NCBI RefSeq assembly: GCF_017948485.1
Contig: NZ_JAFFSX010000013.1
Coordinates: 62,001-126,000, forward strand
Source of the DNA: Streptomyces sp. GESEQ-35
Lineage (GTDB): Bacteria > Actinomycetota > Actinomycetes > Streptomycetales > Streptomycetaceae
Direction: 5' to 3'
DNA: 64,000 nucleotides
This document shows positions 1 to 8,503 of the stretch, piece by piece. A model generated the notes under the pieces. It did no database searches and was not told where the DNA came from. It worked only from the letters and a program-made list of their open reading frames with translations. Each line of letters begins with the position of its first letter. Positions within the stretch are counted from its first letter, which is position 1. A program made the translations under genes and the position numbers.

Positions 1-1371
1 CTCAAGGGCCTCTTCCACGTGGACCACCTCGCCACCCGCATCCGGCGCCACGCGGAGAACCTCGCCGTGCTCGGCGGCGCCGTGTCACGCAGACAGTGGA
101 GCAACCCGGTCTCCATGACCGAGGTGCTGCGCTCGGCCATCGCCGAGGTCGAGCAGTACTCGCGCGTCAAGCTCGTGCCGCCCATCGACGGCACCCTGCG
201 CGGACACGCCGTCGCCGACGTGATCCATCTGCTCGCCGAACTCGTGGAGAACGCCACGGTGTTCTCCGCCCCGCACACCCAGGTGCTGATGCGCGCCGAA
301 CTGGTCACCTCCGGGCTCGCCGTCGAGGTCGAGGACCGCGGACTCGGCATGCCCGTCGGCGAGCAGAGCAAGATGAACGCCCTGCTGGCCGACCCCGACC
401 AGGTGAATGTCGCGAGCCTGCTCGCCGACGGCCGCATCGGGCTGTTCGTCGTCTCCCAGCTCGCACGACGGCACGGCATCAACGTCCGTCTGCAGACCAA
501 TATCTACGGCGGTGTCCAGGCCGTACTCGTCGTGCCGCAGGGGCTGCTGGGTACACATCCGGGCGCTCCCGGGGCCGTACCGCGGGCGCAGGACACCAGT
601 GGCGGCGCGGGGGCGGCCGTACCGACGCAGCAGCATCCGCGGCCCGCACCGGCACCCGACGCGGGACAGCGGGTCGTGCCCGCGGCGCCGACCGGTGTGC
701 CGCCCCGGCAGCGGGCCCCTCGGGCGGCCGCACCGATGCCGGACAGCCGCCCACCGGTGCCGCTGCCCGTGCGCGTCCACGAGGAGCGGCCCAATCCGGC
801 CGAGGCACTGCCGGGCATCCGGCCCGAAGACCGTCCGCTCGTCGTCGAGAACACGGGCACACCGCCCCTGCCGCGCACCAGCACCGTGCGCGGCACCATG
901 GGCAAGCCCCAACTGCCCCGGCGCCGCGCCCAGGAACACATCGCGCCCCAGCTGCGCGACGGTCCGGCACCGCGCCAGGACTCGGACCACCTCGCCGGCC
1001 ACGACCCCGGCCTGATGGCAGCCTTCCAGCGTGGCATCGGCCTCGCGGAGGCGCAGCAGCACATGGAGTCGGGTCACATGGACTCGTCCCACACGGTGTC
1101 GGGACACAGGGACTCCGGGCCACACATGGTGTCCGGTCATATGGAGCCCGCACATATGGAGCCCGCACACATCAAACCGGTGCGCACGGAGCCGACGCGC
1201 CTCGCACCGACACAGCTGGATGCATCCCACACAGATGCCGAACCCATGACCAGGGCCCATTCCATAGACGGACCGCCCATGGACCCGGCCCACACAACGG
1301 AGGCGCGCCCCATGCCGCCCCGCCCCGACCACACCACCACCCGGCACGACGGGAGCGCACCAGCCGGATGA
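1..1371 (+). CDS. cvnA: Conservon sensor-kinase-like ATPase CvnA, 5' truncated by window edge
   Basis: C-terminal part of the histidine-kinase-like protein that heads Streptomyces conservons; the frame is open from base 1, so the N-terminal membrane/sensor part lies outside. The first residues carry the dimerisation/His region (DHLATRIRRHAENL), followed by a HATPase_c fold with N box ELVENATVFS, G1 EDRGLGM and G2 DGRIGLFVVSQLA. A long Pro/Ala-rich linker follows, and then a His/Met-rich repetitive tail encoded by about 1060-1335. The stop overlaps an ATG at 1368. In this family the protein is membrane-associated and forms a complex with CvnB-D; that role is inferred from the operon. The conservon number cannot be assigned. 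Confidence 0.9.
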   Translation, partial: LKGLFHVDHLATRIRRHAENLAVLGGAVSRRQWSNPVSMTEVLRSAIAEVEQYSRVKLVPPIDGTLRGHAVADVIHLLAELVENATVFSAPHTQVLMRAELVTSGLAVEVEDRGLGMPVGEQSKMNALLADPDQVNVASLLADGRIGLFVVSQLARRHGINVRLQTNIYGGVQAVLVVPQGLLGTHPGAPGAVPRAQDTSGGAGAAVPTQQHPRPAPAPDAGQRVVPAAPTGVPPRQRAPRAAAPMPDSRPPVPLPVRVHEERPNPAEALPGIRPEDRPLVVENTGTPPLPRTSTVRGTMGKPQLPRRRAQEHIAPQLRDGPAPRQDSDHLAGHDPGLMAAFQRGIGLAEAQQHMESGHMDSSHTVSGHRDSGPHMVSGHMEPAHMEPAHIKPVRTEPTRLAPTQLDASHTDAEPMTRAHSIDGPPMDPAHTTEARPMPPRPDHTTTRHDGSAPAG

Positions 1372-1451
1372 CCACCTCCGTAGACACCCCCCTGCCCACC
1401 CCCACACCCAGCGCTCCCGCAGACCTTCGTACCTCAAGGAGTCGATCCACC

Positions 1452-1886
1452 ATGGCGAGCGAAGCGCCGACCGGCCATGTATCCGATCTCGACTGGCTGA
1501 TGAGCGGCCTCGTGCAGCGCGTACCGCACACCACCAGCGCGGTACTCCTGTCCTGCGACGGGCTCGTGAAGTCGGTCCACGGCCTCGACCCCGACAGCGC
1601 CGACCACATGGCCGCCCTGGCCTCCGGTCTCTACTCCCTCGGCCGCAGCGCCGGGGTCCGCTTCGGCGACGGCGGAGACGTCCGCCAGGTCGTCGTCGAA
1701 CTCGACTCGACACTGCTGTTCGTGACGACGGCCGGATCCGGCACCTGTCTCGCCGTGCTCGCCGGCCGCGAGGCCGACGCGGCGGTGCTCGGCTACGAGA
1801 TGGCGATGCTGGTCAAGAGTGTCCGCCCCTACCTGATGACCGCGCCCCGTCAGCACGCCGTCGAATCCACGGCGTTGAGGCCTTGA
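1452..1886 (+). CDS. cvnB: Roadblock/LC7 domain protein CvnB
   Basis: About 144 residues, essentially one roadblock/LC7 domain (LDWLMSGLVQRVPHTTSAVL, later VVVELDSTLLFVTTAGSGT), the usual CvnB size. Roadblock proteins regulate small GTPases, here probably CvnD encoded two genes on. I chose the ATG at 1452 because AAGGAG lies 10 nt upstream. An in-frame ATG at 1368 overlapping the cvnA stop would add 28 low-complexity Thr/Pro/Ser residues and cannot be excluded. The stop overlaps the next start (TTGA). Confidence 0.88.
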   Translation: MASEAPTGHVSDLDWLMSGLVQRVPHTTSAVLLSCDGLVKSVHGLDPDSADHMAALASGLYSLGRSAGVRFGDGGDVRQVVVELDSTLLFVTTAGSGTCLAVLAGREADAAVLGYEMAMLVKSVRPYLMTAPRQHAVESTALRP

Positions 1887-2260
1887 CCGTGGCGGCGGCC
1901 GGCGACGGGCCCTGGCTCGACGACGCGGCCGGACGGCTGGTGCGCCCCTTCACGGTCAGCAACGGCCGCACCCGGCCCACCGTCGCGCTCGATCTCCTGT
2001 CGCAGGTGATGGCCACCGGGGCCACCCCTCTCGGCTACCTCGGTCCGGAGCACGCGCAGGCACTGGACCTGTGCCGCGCGCCTGTCTCGGTCGCCGAGGT
2101 CGCCGCCCACCTGAAGCTGCCAGCGGTGGTCACCAAAGTCCTGCTTTCCGACCTCGTCGACTGCGGGGCGCTGACCACCAAGCCCCCCGAGTTCCACCAC
2201 AACCCCACCGACCGGGCCCTTCTGGAGGCAGTGCTCGATGGACTACGACGACAGCTCTGA
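1883..2260 (+). CDS. cvnC: DUF742 protein CvnC
   Basis: 125 residues with the DUF742 pattern: VRPFTVSNGRTRP near the N terminus and a winged-helix-like stretch LCRAPVSVAEVAAHLKLPAVV leading to VLLSDLVDCGAL. It starts with TTG overlapping the cvnB stop; a GTG at 1889 is an alternative. It overlaps cvnD by 23 nt, so the operon is translationally coupled. DUF742 proteins are constant members of conservons, but their biochemical role is not established. Confidence 0.88.
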   Translation: MTVAAAGDGPWLDDAAGRLVRPFTVSNGRTRPTVALDLLSQVMATGATPLGYLGPEHAQALDLCRAPVSVAEVAAHLKLPAVVTKVLLSDLVDCGALTTKPPEFHHNPTDRALLEAVLDGLRRQL

Positions 2261-2855
2261 CTACGACGACGGCGCCGACCTCTTCCCCACCGCGCTCAAG
2301 ATCCTGGTGGCGGGCGGGTTCGGGGCCGGCAAGACGACCTTCGTCGGCGCCGTCAGCGAGATCGCGCCGCTCAGCACGGAGGAGTTGCTCACCACGGTCA
2401 GCGCCGCGACCGACAACCTCGACGGAATCGAGAACAAGGTAGAGACGACGGTGGCCATGGACTTCGGCCGCATCACGCTCGACCCGGAACACGTGCTGTA
2501 TCTGTTCGGCACACCGGGACAGGAGCGGTTCTGGTTCATGTGGGACGAGCTCTCCGAGGGCGCGCTGGGGGCGGTCATCCTCGCCGACACCCGCCGCCTG
2601 GAGGACTGCTTCGCCGCCGTCGACTTCTTCGAGCAGCGCGGCATGGGCTTCATCGTCGCGATCAACGAGTTCGACGGCTCCTACCGCTACGACCCCGAGG
2701 AGGTGCGCGCCGCCATCGATCTCGACCCCGAGATTCCCGTCGTGCAGTGCGACGCCCGGATCTCCAGCTCCGGCGTCCAGACCCTGCTGACCCTCGTACG
2801 GCACCTCATCGCCCATACCCCGGCCGCCGCGCCGAGCCATGGCGCCCACATGTGA
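2238..2855 (+). CDS. cvnD: Conservon small GTPase CvnD
   Basis: 205-residue Ras-like GTPase. The P-loop is GGFGAGKTTF (G1), the G3 motif is LFGTPGQERF, and AINEFDGS sits in the G4 position in place of canonical NKxD, as is usual for this family. It starts inside cvnC. Conservon GTPases are thought to switch a membrane complex of CvnA-D in a way resembling eukaryotic G-protein signalling; that is family knowledge, not visible here. Confidence 0.92.
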   Translation: MDYDDSSDYDDGADLFPTALKILVAGGFGAGKTTFVGAVSEIAPLSTEELLTTVSAATDNLDGIENKVETTVAMDFGRITLDPEHVLYLFGTPGQERFWFMWDELSEGALGAVILADTRRLEDCFAAVDFFEQRGMGFIVAINEFDGSYRYDPEEVRAAIDLDPEIPVVQCDARISSSGVQTLLTLVRHLIAHTPAAAPSHGAHM

Positions 2856-2914
2856 TCCCCGCACACCCCACGGAGCCCGCCTATGACACATCCCCACAGC
2901 GACGGAGTGCGCCC

Positions 2915-3478
2915 ATGAGCTACGACCCGCCACGCCCGGCCGGTCGTCTGCTGCTCACACCCGAGGACAAGGAGGCCCCCGCCCGCGCCGACCGGCTGCG
3001 TCGGCTGGGTCTGGGGGAGCGGACCGAGCCCGCCCTCGACGCCTTCGCGGACGGACTCGCCGAGGTGACCGGGGCGCCGTACGCCATGGTCAACTTCATC
3101 GACGAGGACCGGCAGTTCTTCGCGGGTCTGCACCTTCCGGCCATCGGCCCGTATGTGAGGAGCGACGGCACCAGTCCGGAGGTCGGCCGGACCCTCCCGC
3201 GCGACCATGGGTTCTGCCCACATGTCGTGGTTCGACGCAAGGCGCTCGTCCTGGAGGACGTCTGCGACTATCCGCGGTTCGCGGGCAACCCGGTCGTCGA
3301 CGAGTTCGGCATCCGTTCCTATCTGGGCGCACCGCTCATCGACAGCACGGGCATGGTGCTCGGCACTGTCTGCGTCGTCGACGTGGCACCCCGGCCCTGG
3401 GGGAAGGCCGGGCTGGAGACCATCAAAACGGCGGCCGCGGAACTCACCGTACGACTGGAGCGGTACGGGCAGGTGTGA
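2915..3478 (+). CDS. GAF-domain protein at the end of the conservon
   Basis: 187 residues forming a single GAF domain. The core FIDEDRQFFAGLHL, then RDHGFCPHVVVRRKALVLED and SYLGAPLIDSTGMVLGTVCV, match GAF proteins of two-component and phytochrome-like sensors. The ATG at 2915 lies 59 nt after cvnD in the same direction, so it is probably a fifth operon gene. Many conservons end with a cytochrome P450 instead; this one has a GAF protein, suggesting small-molecule sensing. The ligand is unknown. Confidence 0.82.
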   Translation: MSYDPPRPAGRLLLTPEDKEAPARADRLRRLGLGERTEPALDAFADGLAEVTGAPYAMVNFIDEDRQFFAGLHLPAIGPYVRSDGTSPEVGRTLPRDHGFCPHVVVRRKALVLEDVCDYPRFAGNPVVDEFGIRSYLGAPLIDSTGMVLGTVCVVDVAPRPWGKAGLETIKTAAAELTVRLERYGQV

Positions 3479-3624
3479 AGCGGAGCTTCGGCCGCGGTTA
3501 AGAAATCCTCGATGGACCCGGGGTGCGGACGTGCGGCAGATTGCCAGTCGACACCACCCCTCTCCCCGGCAAGGGCTCCTTCGGCATGCCCGCGCCCGGG
3601 GCCTGAGCGTCAGGAGCCGTAGCG

Positions 3625-4653
3625 TTGAAGGCGCTGGTCAAGGAGAAGGCGGAGCCCGGGCTGTGGCTCGCGGACGTCCCCGAACCCGTCCTGGGACCGG
3701 GCGACGTACTGATCAAGGTGCTGCGCACCGGCATCTGCGGCACCGATCTGCACATCCGGTCCTGGGACGGCTGGGCACAGCAGGCGATCCGTACGCCGCT
3801 GGTCGTCGGGCACGAGTTCGTCGGTGAGGTCGTCGAGACCGGCCGGGACGTCGCCGACATCACGGCCGGCGACCGGGTCAGCGGCGAGGGCCATCTGGTG
3901 TGCGGGAAGTGCCGCAACTGCCTGGCCGGGCGGCGGCATCTGTGCCGGGCCACGATCGGGCTCGGCGTCGGACGGGACGGGGCGTTCGCCGAGTACGTGG
4001 CTCTGCCCGCCGCCAATGTGTGGGTGCACCGAGTCCCCGTCGACCTCGATGTCGCCGCGATCTTCGACCCGTTCGGCAACGCCGTGCACACCGCCCTGTC
4101 CTTCCCGCTGGTCGGCGAGGACGTCCTGATCACCGGCGCCGGCCCCATCGGCCTGATGGCGGCGGCGGTGGCCCGGCACGCGGGTGCACGGAACGTCATG
4201 ATCACCGATGTGAGCGAGGAGCGGCTGGACCTCGCCCGCAAGATCGGTGTGAGCCTCGCGCTCAATGTCTCCGGCACCACGATCGCCGACGGGCAGCGCC
4301 GACTCGGCCTGCGCGAGGGCTTCGACATCGGCCTGGAGATGTCCGGCCGTCCCGAGGCGATGCGCGACATGATCGCGAACATGACGCACGGCGGCCGGAT
4401 CGCGATGCTCGGTCTGCCGGCCCAGGAGTTCCCGGTCGACTGGGCCCGGATCGTCACCTCGATGATCACCGTCAAGGGCATCTACGGCCGCGAGATGTTC
4501 GAGACCTGGTACGCGATGTCGGTCCTGCTGGAGGGCGGTCTCGACCTCGCGCCCGTCATCACCGGCCGGTACGGCTACCGCGACTTCGAGGCGGCGTTCG
4601 CCGATGCGGCCAGCGGCCGCGGCGGCAAGGTCATCCTCGACTGGACCGCGTAA
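3625..4653 (+). CDS. tdh: L-threonine 3-dehydrogenase
   Basis: 342 residues, zinc-dependent medium-chain dehydrogenase that oxidises L-threonine to 2-amino-3-ketobutyrate with NAD+. Catalytic-zinc Cys is in GICGTDLHIRSWD and the His in VVGHEFVGEV; the structural-zinc cysteines lie in CGKCRNCLAGRRHLC; the Rossmann glycines are in ITGAGPIGLMA. Start is TTG at 3625, eight bases after CAGGAG. kbl follows 28 nt downstream and acts on the product, so the pair forms the threonine-to-glycine pathway. Confidence 0.95.
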   Translation: MKALVKEKAEPGLWLADVPEPVLGPGDVLIKVLRTGICGTDLHIRSWDGWAQQAIRTPLVVGHEFVGEVVETGRDVADITAGDRVSGEGHLVCGKCRNCLAGRRHLCRATIGLGVGRDGAFAEYVALPAANVWVHRVPVDLDVAAIFDPFGNAVHTALSFPLVGEDVLITGAGPIGLMAAAVARHAGARNVMITDVSEERLDLARKIGVSLALNVSGTTIADGQRRLGLREGFDIGLEMSGRPEAMRDMIANMTHGGRIAMLGLPAQEFPVDWARIVTSMITVKGIYGREMFETWYAMSVLLEGGLDLAPVITGRYGYRDFEAAFADAASGRGGKVILDWTA

Positions 4654-4681
4654 CTCCCTTACATCTTCAGGAGCTTCAGCC

Positions 4682-5884
4682 ATGTTCGACTCCGTGCGCG
4701 ACGACCTCCGCGTCACCCTCGACGAGATCCGTGCCGCCGGTCTGCACAAGCCCGAGCGGGTCATCGGCACCCCGCAGTCCGCGACCGTCGCCGTCACCGC
4801 GGGCGGCCGCCCCGGTGAGGTCCTCAACTTCTGTGCCAACAACTACCTCGGCCTCGCCGACCACCCGGAGGTCGTCGCCGCCGCCCACGCGGCCCTGGAC
4901 CGATGGGGCTACGGCATGGCCTCGGTGCGCTTCATCTGCGGCACGCAGGAGGTGCACAAGGAACTGGAGGCGAGGCTGTCGGCGTTCCTCGGCCAGGAGG
5001 ACACGATCCTGTACTCCTCCTGCTTCGACGCCAACGGCGGCGTGTTCGAGACGTTGCTGGGCGCCGAGGACGCGGTCATCTCGGATGCGTTGAACCACGC
5101 CTCGATCATCGACGGCATCCGGCTGTCCAAGGCCCGCCGTTTCCGGTACGCCAACCGTGATCTGGCCGATCTGGAACGGCAGTTGAAGGAGGCGCAGTCC
5201 GCCAGGCGCAGGCTGATCGTCACCGACGGCGTCTTCTCCATGGACGGTTATGTGGCACCCCTGCGCGAGATCTGCGACCTCGCCGACCGCTACGACGCGA
5301 TGGTGATGGTCGACGACTCGCACGCCGTCGGCTTCGTCGGCCCGACCGGCCGCGGCACCCCTGAACTGCACGGCGTCATGGACCGCGTGGACATCATCAC
5401 CGGCACCCTCGGCAAGGCGCTCGGCGGCGCCTCCGGCGGCTACGTCGCCGCCCGCGCCGAGATCGTCGCCCTGCTGCGCCAGCGTTCACGGCCGTACCTC
5501 TTCTCGAACACGCTCGCCCCGGTGATCGCCGCCGCGTCCCTGAAGGTGCTCGATCTGCTGGAGTCCGCGGACGACCTGCGGGTCCGGCTCGCCGAGAACA
5601 CCGCGCTGTTCCGCCGCCGGATGACCGAGGAGGGCTTCGACCTCCTCGCCGGCGACCACGCGATCGCGCCCGTGATGATCGGCGATGCCACCGTCGCCGG
5701 GCGGATGGCGGAGCTGCTGCTGGAGCGCGGGGTGTATGTGATCGGCTTCTCCTACCCGGTCGTACCGCAGGGCCAGGCCCGCATCCGGGTGCAGCTGTCC
5801 GCCGCGCACTCGAAGGCGGATGTGAACCGTGCGGTCGACGCCTTCGTCGCGGCGCGTGCGGACCTGGGAGAATCGGTCGCATGA
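4682..5884 (+). CDS. kbl: Glycine C-acetyltransferase (2-amino-3-ketobutyrate CoA ligase)
   Basis: 400 residues, PLP-dependent alpha-oxoamine synthase family. It cleaves 2-amino-3-ketobutyrate with CoA to glycine and acetyl-CoA, taking the product of Tdh. Visible are CANNYLGLADHPEV at the N terminus, VDDSHAVGF for PLP contacts, and the Schiff-base lysine in TGTLGKALGGASGGY. The ATG at 4682 has CAGGAG at 4668. The stop overlaps the ATG of the LysR gene, giving a three-gene operon. Confidence 0.95.
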   Translation: MFDSVRDDLRVTLDEIRAAGLHKPERVIGTPQSATVAVTAGGRPGEVLNFCANNYLGLADHPEVVAAAHAALDRWGYGMASVRFICGTQEVHKELEARLSAFLGQEDTILYSSCFDANGGVFETLLGAEDAVISDALNHASIIDGIRLSKARRFRYANRDLADLERQLKEAQSARRRLIVTDGVFSMDGYVAPLREICDLADRYDAMVMVDDSHAVGFVGPTGRGTPELHGVMDRVDIITGTLGKALGGASGGYVAARAEIVALLRQRSRPYLFSNTLAPVIAAASLKVLDLLESADDLRVRLAENTALFRRRMTEEGFDLLAGDHAIAPVMIGDATVAGRMAELLLERGVYVIGFSYPVVPQGQARIRVQLSAAHSKADVNRAVDAFVAARADLGESVA

Positions 5885-6783
5885 TCGAAGCGCGGCGGCT
5901 CCACATCCTCCGTGCGGTGGCCGACCACCGTACGGTCACGGCGGCTGCCGCCGCGCTGTATCTCACCCCCTCCGCCGTCTCCCAGCAGCTGACGGCCCTG
6001 GAGCAGGAGACGGGCCACCGGCTGGTCGAACGCGGCGCGAAGGGGGTACGGCTGACTCCGGCCGGCGAGATCCTGCTCAGCCACACCAATGAGGTCCTCG
6101 CCCAGCTGGAGCGGGCCGAGGCGGAACTGGCCGCCTACAGCTCGGGTGCGGCCGGCACGGTCACCGTCGCCTCGTTCGCGACCGGTATCGCCCTGGTCGT
6201 CGCGCCCGCGGTGGCCCGGCTCGCCGTGACCGCGCCCGGCATCCGGATCCGCGTCCAGGACGCCGAGGGCGACGCCAGCCTGCCGATGGTGCTGGACCGG
6301 CAGGTCGATGTCGCGGTCGCCGTGGAGTACCGCGGGGCCCCGCCCGCCGACGACCCGCGACTGACCCATGTCCCGCTGTACGCCGAGCCGTTCGACGCGG
6401 TGGTTCCGGTCAGTCACCGGCTGGCGGATGCCGAGGAGGTTCCTCTGGCGGAGCTGGCCAAGGACCCGTGGATCGGGCCGTACCCCGGCAACCCGTGCCA
6501 CGAAGTCGTCGTCCTCGCCTGCGAGAGCGCGGGATTCCAGCCCCGCCTCGAGCACTCCTCGGACGACTTCCGCGCGGTCGTCGCCCTCGCCTCCGCCGAT
6601 GCGGGCGTGGCCCTCGTACCCCGTTCCGCGCTGCACGGCATGGACCTCACGGGCGTGGTGGTCCGCCCGGTCGACGGGATCGCGCCCACCCGCCGGGTCT
6701 TCGCGGCGGTACGAAGGGGAGCGGAGGGGCATCCGCTGATCCGGCCGGTGCTGGAGGCGTTGGAAGCAGCCGCTCAAGGCTAG
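5881..6783 (+). CDS. LysR-family regulator coupled to tdh-kbl
   Basis: 300 residues. The N-terminal winged HTH (HILRAVADHRTVTAAAAALY, then SAVSQQLTALEQETG) is followed by a typical LysR substrate-binding domain. It starts with ATGA overlapping the kbl stop, so it is co-transcribed with its likely targets rather than divergent, unusual for LysR. A role in controlling threonine catabolism is inferred only from position. Confidence 0.88.
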   Translation: MIEARRLHILRAVADHRTVTAAAAALYLTPSAVSQQLTALEQETGHRLVERGAKGVRLTPAGEILLSHTNEVLAQLERAEAELAAYSSGAAGTVTVASFATGIALVVAPAVARLAVTAPGIRIRVQDAEGDASLPMVLDRQVDVAVAVEYRGAPPADDPRLTHVPLYAEPFDAVVPVSHRLADAEEVPLAELAKDPWIGPYPGNPCHEVVVLACESAGFQPRLEHSSDDFRAVVALASADAGVALVPRSALHGMDLTGVVVRPVDGIAPTRRVFAAVRRGAEGHPLIRPVLEALEAAAQG

Positions 6784-6803
6784 GCTCGACTCGTCTCGCA
6801 AAT

Positions 6804-6816
6804 GGGATAGCATCCC
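6804..6816. promoter_or_regulatory. Inverted repeat GGGAT-AGC-ATCCC ahead of XRE gene
   Basis: Perfect 5-bp arms around a 3-nt spacer, ending four bases before the ATG at 6821. Likely an autoregulatory operator for the XRE-cupin protein. No Shine-Dalgarno sequence sits at normal distance from that ATG, so a leaderless transcript is possible. Confidence 0.45.
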
Positions 6817-6820
6817 GAAT

Positions 6821-7411
6821 ATGAAACAAGATGGTGTCGAGGCTGCGCCCGGCCCGGATCCCGTCGACGCCCGGCTCGGCGCCCGTCTCGCCGAGCTTCG
6901 GGCCGAACGGGGCTGGTCCCTGGGGGAGTTGGCGGAGCGCAGCGGAGTCAGCCGGTCGACGCTGTCCCGTGCCGAACGCGCGGAGATCAGCCCCACGGCA
7001 TCTCTTCTCAACCGGCTGTGCGCCGTCTACGGACGGACCATGTCCCAGCTGCTCAGCGAGGTCGAGCAGGAGCCCGCGCTGCTGGTGCGGGCAGCCGAAC
7101 AGCATGTGTGGGAGGACCGGTCCTCCGGGTTCGTACGACGGTCCGTGTCCCCGCCGCATGCCGGGCTGCGCGGCGAACTCGTCGAGGGGCGGCTCGCCCC
7201 GGGCGCCGACATCGCCTACGACCGGCCGCCCGTACCGGGCCTGGAGCAGCACATCTGGGTGCTGGACGGGTCCCTAGAGGTGACCGCGCAGGATGTCGAT
7301 CACCGTCTCGACACGGGCGACTGTCTGCGGCTGCGGGTGTGGGGGCCGACGCGGTTCCGGTGCGTCGGCACCGAGGAGGCTCGGTATGTACTGGCGGTGG
7401 TGCTGCCATGA
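6821..7411 (+). CDS. XRE-family regulator with C-terminal cupin
   Basis: 196 residues. The N-terminal HTH_3 domain (LAELRAERGWSLGELAERSG, then SRSTLSRAERAEISPTASLL) is followed by a double-stranded beta-helix cupin from about residue 105 (HIWVLDGSLEVTAQDVDHRL, TGDCLRLRVWGPTRFRC). This architecture is common in small-molecule-responsive regulators. The stop overlaps the ATG of the GNAT gene, so the two are probably co-expressed and the regulator may control the acetyltransferase. Confidence 0.88.
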   Translation: MKQDGVEAAPGPDPVDARLGARLAELRAERGWSLGELAERSGVSRSTLSRAERAEISPTASLLNRLCAVYGRTMSQLLSEVEQEPALLVRAAEQHVWEDRSSGFVRRSVSPPHAGLRGELVEGRLAPGADIAYDRPPVPGLEQHIWVLDGSLEVTAQDVDHRLDTGDCLRLRVWGPTRFRCVGTEEARYVLAVVLP

Positions 7412-7944
7412 ACGTGGTGCGCTTGGAATCGGGTCAACTGCTGTCAGCAATCGAGGAGTTGACCGACCTGCTGACCGACACCGTGCACGCCGGCGCCTCC
7501 GTCGGCTTTCTCGCACCGCTCGACCGTACGGCGGCCGCGGCGTGGTGGACGGAGCGCGCCGCCTCGGTGGCCGCCGGACAGCTTGCGGTGTGGGTGGCAC
7601 ATGACGAGGGCGGCAGGGTGGTCGGCACCGTCAGCCTGGCCTTCGCGGACAAGCCCAACAGCCGTCACCGGGCCGAGCTGGTCAAGCTGATGGTGCACCG
7701 GGACGCGCGGGGGAACGGCCTCGGTCGTACGCTCCTGGACACCGCCGAAGGGGCGGCCGCCGCGTCGGGCATCACGCTCCTGCACCTGGACACCGAGACC
7801 GACAGCCTCGCCGAACGCCTCTACCGCTCGGCCGGCTGGACCTGGCTCGGAGCGATTCCCGACTACGCGGCGAGCCCGGCCGGGGTGCTGCGGCCGACGA
7901 CCATCTACTTCAAGCAGGTGGCAGCGAGCACTCTCACCTGCTGA
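7408..7944 (+). CDS. GNAT-family N-acetyltransferase
   Basis: 178 residues with the GNAT acetyl-CoA motif A: ELVKLMVHRDARGNGLGRTLLDTAEGAA, here with R-G-N-G-L-G as the pyrophosphate loop, then LHLDTETDSLAERLYRSAGW (motif B). Starts at ATGA overlapping the XRE-cupin gene. The acceptor substrate is unknown; coupling to a regulator suggests detoxification or metabolite modification. Confidence 0.87.
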   Translation: MNVVRLESGQLLSAIEELTDLLTDTVHAGASVGFLAPLDRTAAAAWWTERAASVAAGQLAVWVAHDEGGRVVGTVSLAFADKPNSRHRAELVKLMVHRDARGNGLGRTLLDTAEGAAAASGITLLHLDTETDSLAERLYRSAGWTWLGAIPDYAASPAGVLRPTTIYFKQVAASTLTC

Positions 7945-7974
7945 CTGTCAGTGGGAGCCGCTACGGTGCGTCTC

Positions 7975-8334
7975 ATGCAGGATGCCGAAGACGTACGACG
8001 GATCGCCCTGTCCCTGCCGGACACGACGGAGAAGATCGCCTGGAGCATGCCCACCTTCCGGGTCGCGGGGAAGATGTTCGCCACGCTGCCCGAGGAGGAG
8101 ACCTCCATCGCCGTGCGCTGCCCGAAGGAGGAGCGCGACGAACTGGTGCTGGCCGAGCCGGAGAAGTTCTGGATCGCCGAGCACGAGGCGATGTTCGCCT
8201 GGGTCCGGGTCCGGCTCACGGCTCTGGACAGCGAGGACGAGTTGCGGGACATCCTCGCCGACTCCTGGCGTCAGGCGGCTCCGCCCCGACTGATCGACGC
8301 CTACCCGGAGTTGGGGCTGCCGGCCGCGGACTAG
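7975..8334 (+). CDS. MmcQ/YjbR-family DNA-binding-like protein
   Basis: 119 residues resembling MmcQ/YjbR proteins (VRRIALSLPDTTEKIAWSMP, FATLPEEETSIAVRCPKEER). The fold is known but the function is not. I chose the ATG at 7975; an in-frame GTG at 7951 would add eight residues. It converges on the transketolase remnant across a repeat-rich spacer. Confidence 0.8.
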   Translation: MQDAEDVRRIALSLPDTTEKIAWSMPTFRVAGKMFATLPEEETSIAVRCPKEERDELVLAEPEKFWIAEHEAMFAWVRVRLTALDSEDELRDILADSWRQAAPPRLIDAYPELGLPAAD

Positions 8335-8361
8335 GCGCCCCGCTGGAAGGGCCGCGACGGG

Positions 8362-8484
8362 CCGTCGATCGTCTGCCGCGCCGTCGTGGCTGGTCGCTCC
8401 CCCACTCTCGGCTTCGCTCGAGCGGGGGGACCCCCATCGCGGCGGAGCCGCATATCGACACAGCCCCGCGCCCCTTCGGGGCGC
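8362..8484. repeat. Streptomyces-type interspersed intergenic element with hairpins
   Basis: Spacer between convergent genes. Bases 8362-8397 match, as reverse complement, 34 of 36 bases of 62649-62684. This is followed by a stem TCCCCC (8398-8403)/GGGGGA (8425-8430) and by a perfect 7-bp hairpin GCGCCCC-TTC-GGGGCGC at 8468-8484. The copy at 62622 has the same terminal hairpin, with loop AAA. Such GC hairpin elements are scattered between genes in Streptomyces and may act as bidirectional terminators. Confidence 0.7.
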
Positions 8485-8503
8485 TGCCGAACCGCAGCCA
8501 GCC

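Noticed and set aside
3479..3624. Riboswitch upstream of tdh
   Set aside because: Some GC stems can be drawn, but no glycine or threonine riboswitch core motif is visible.
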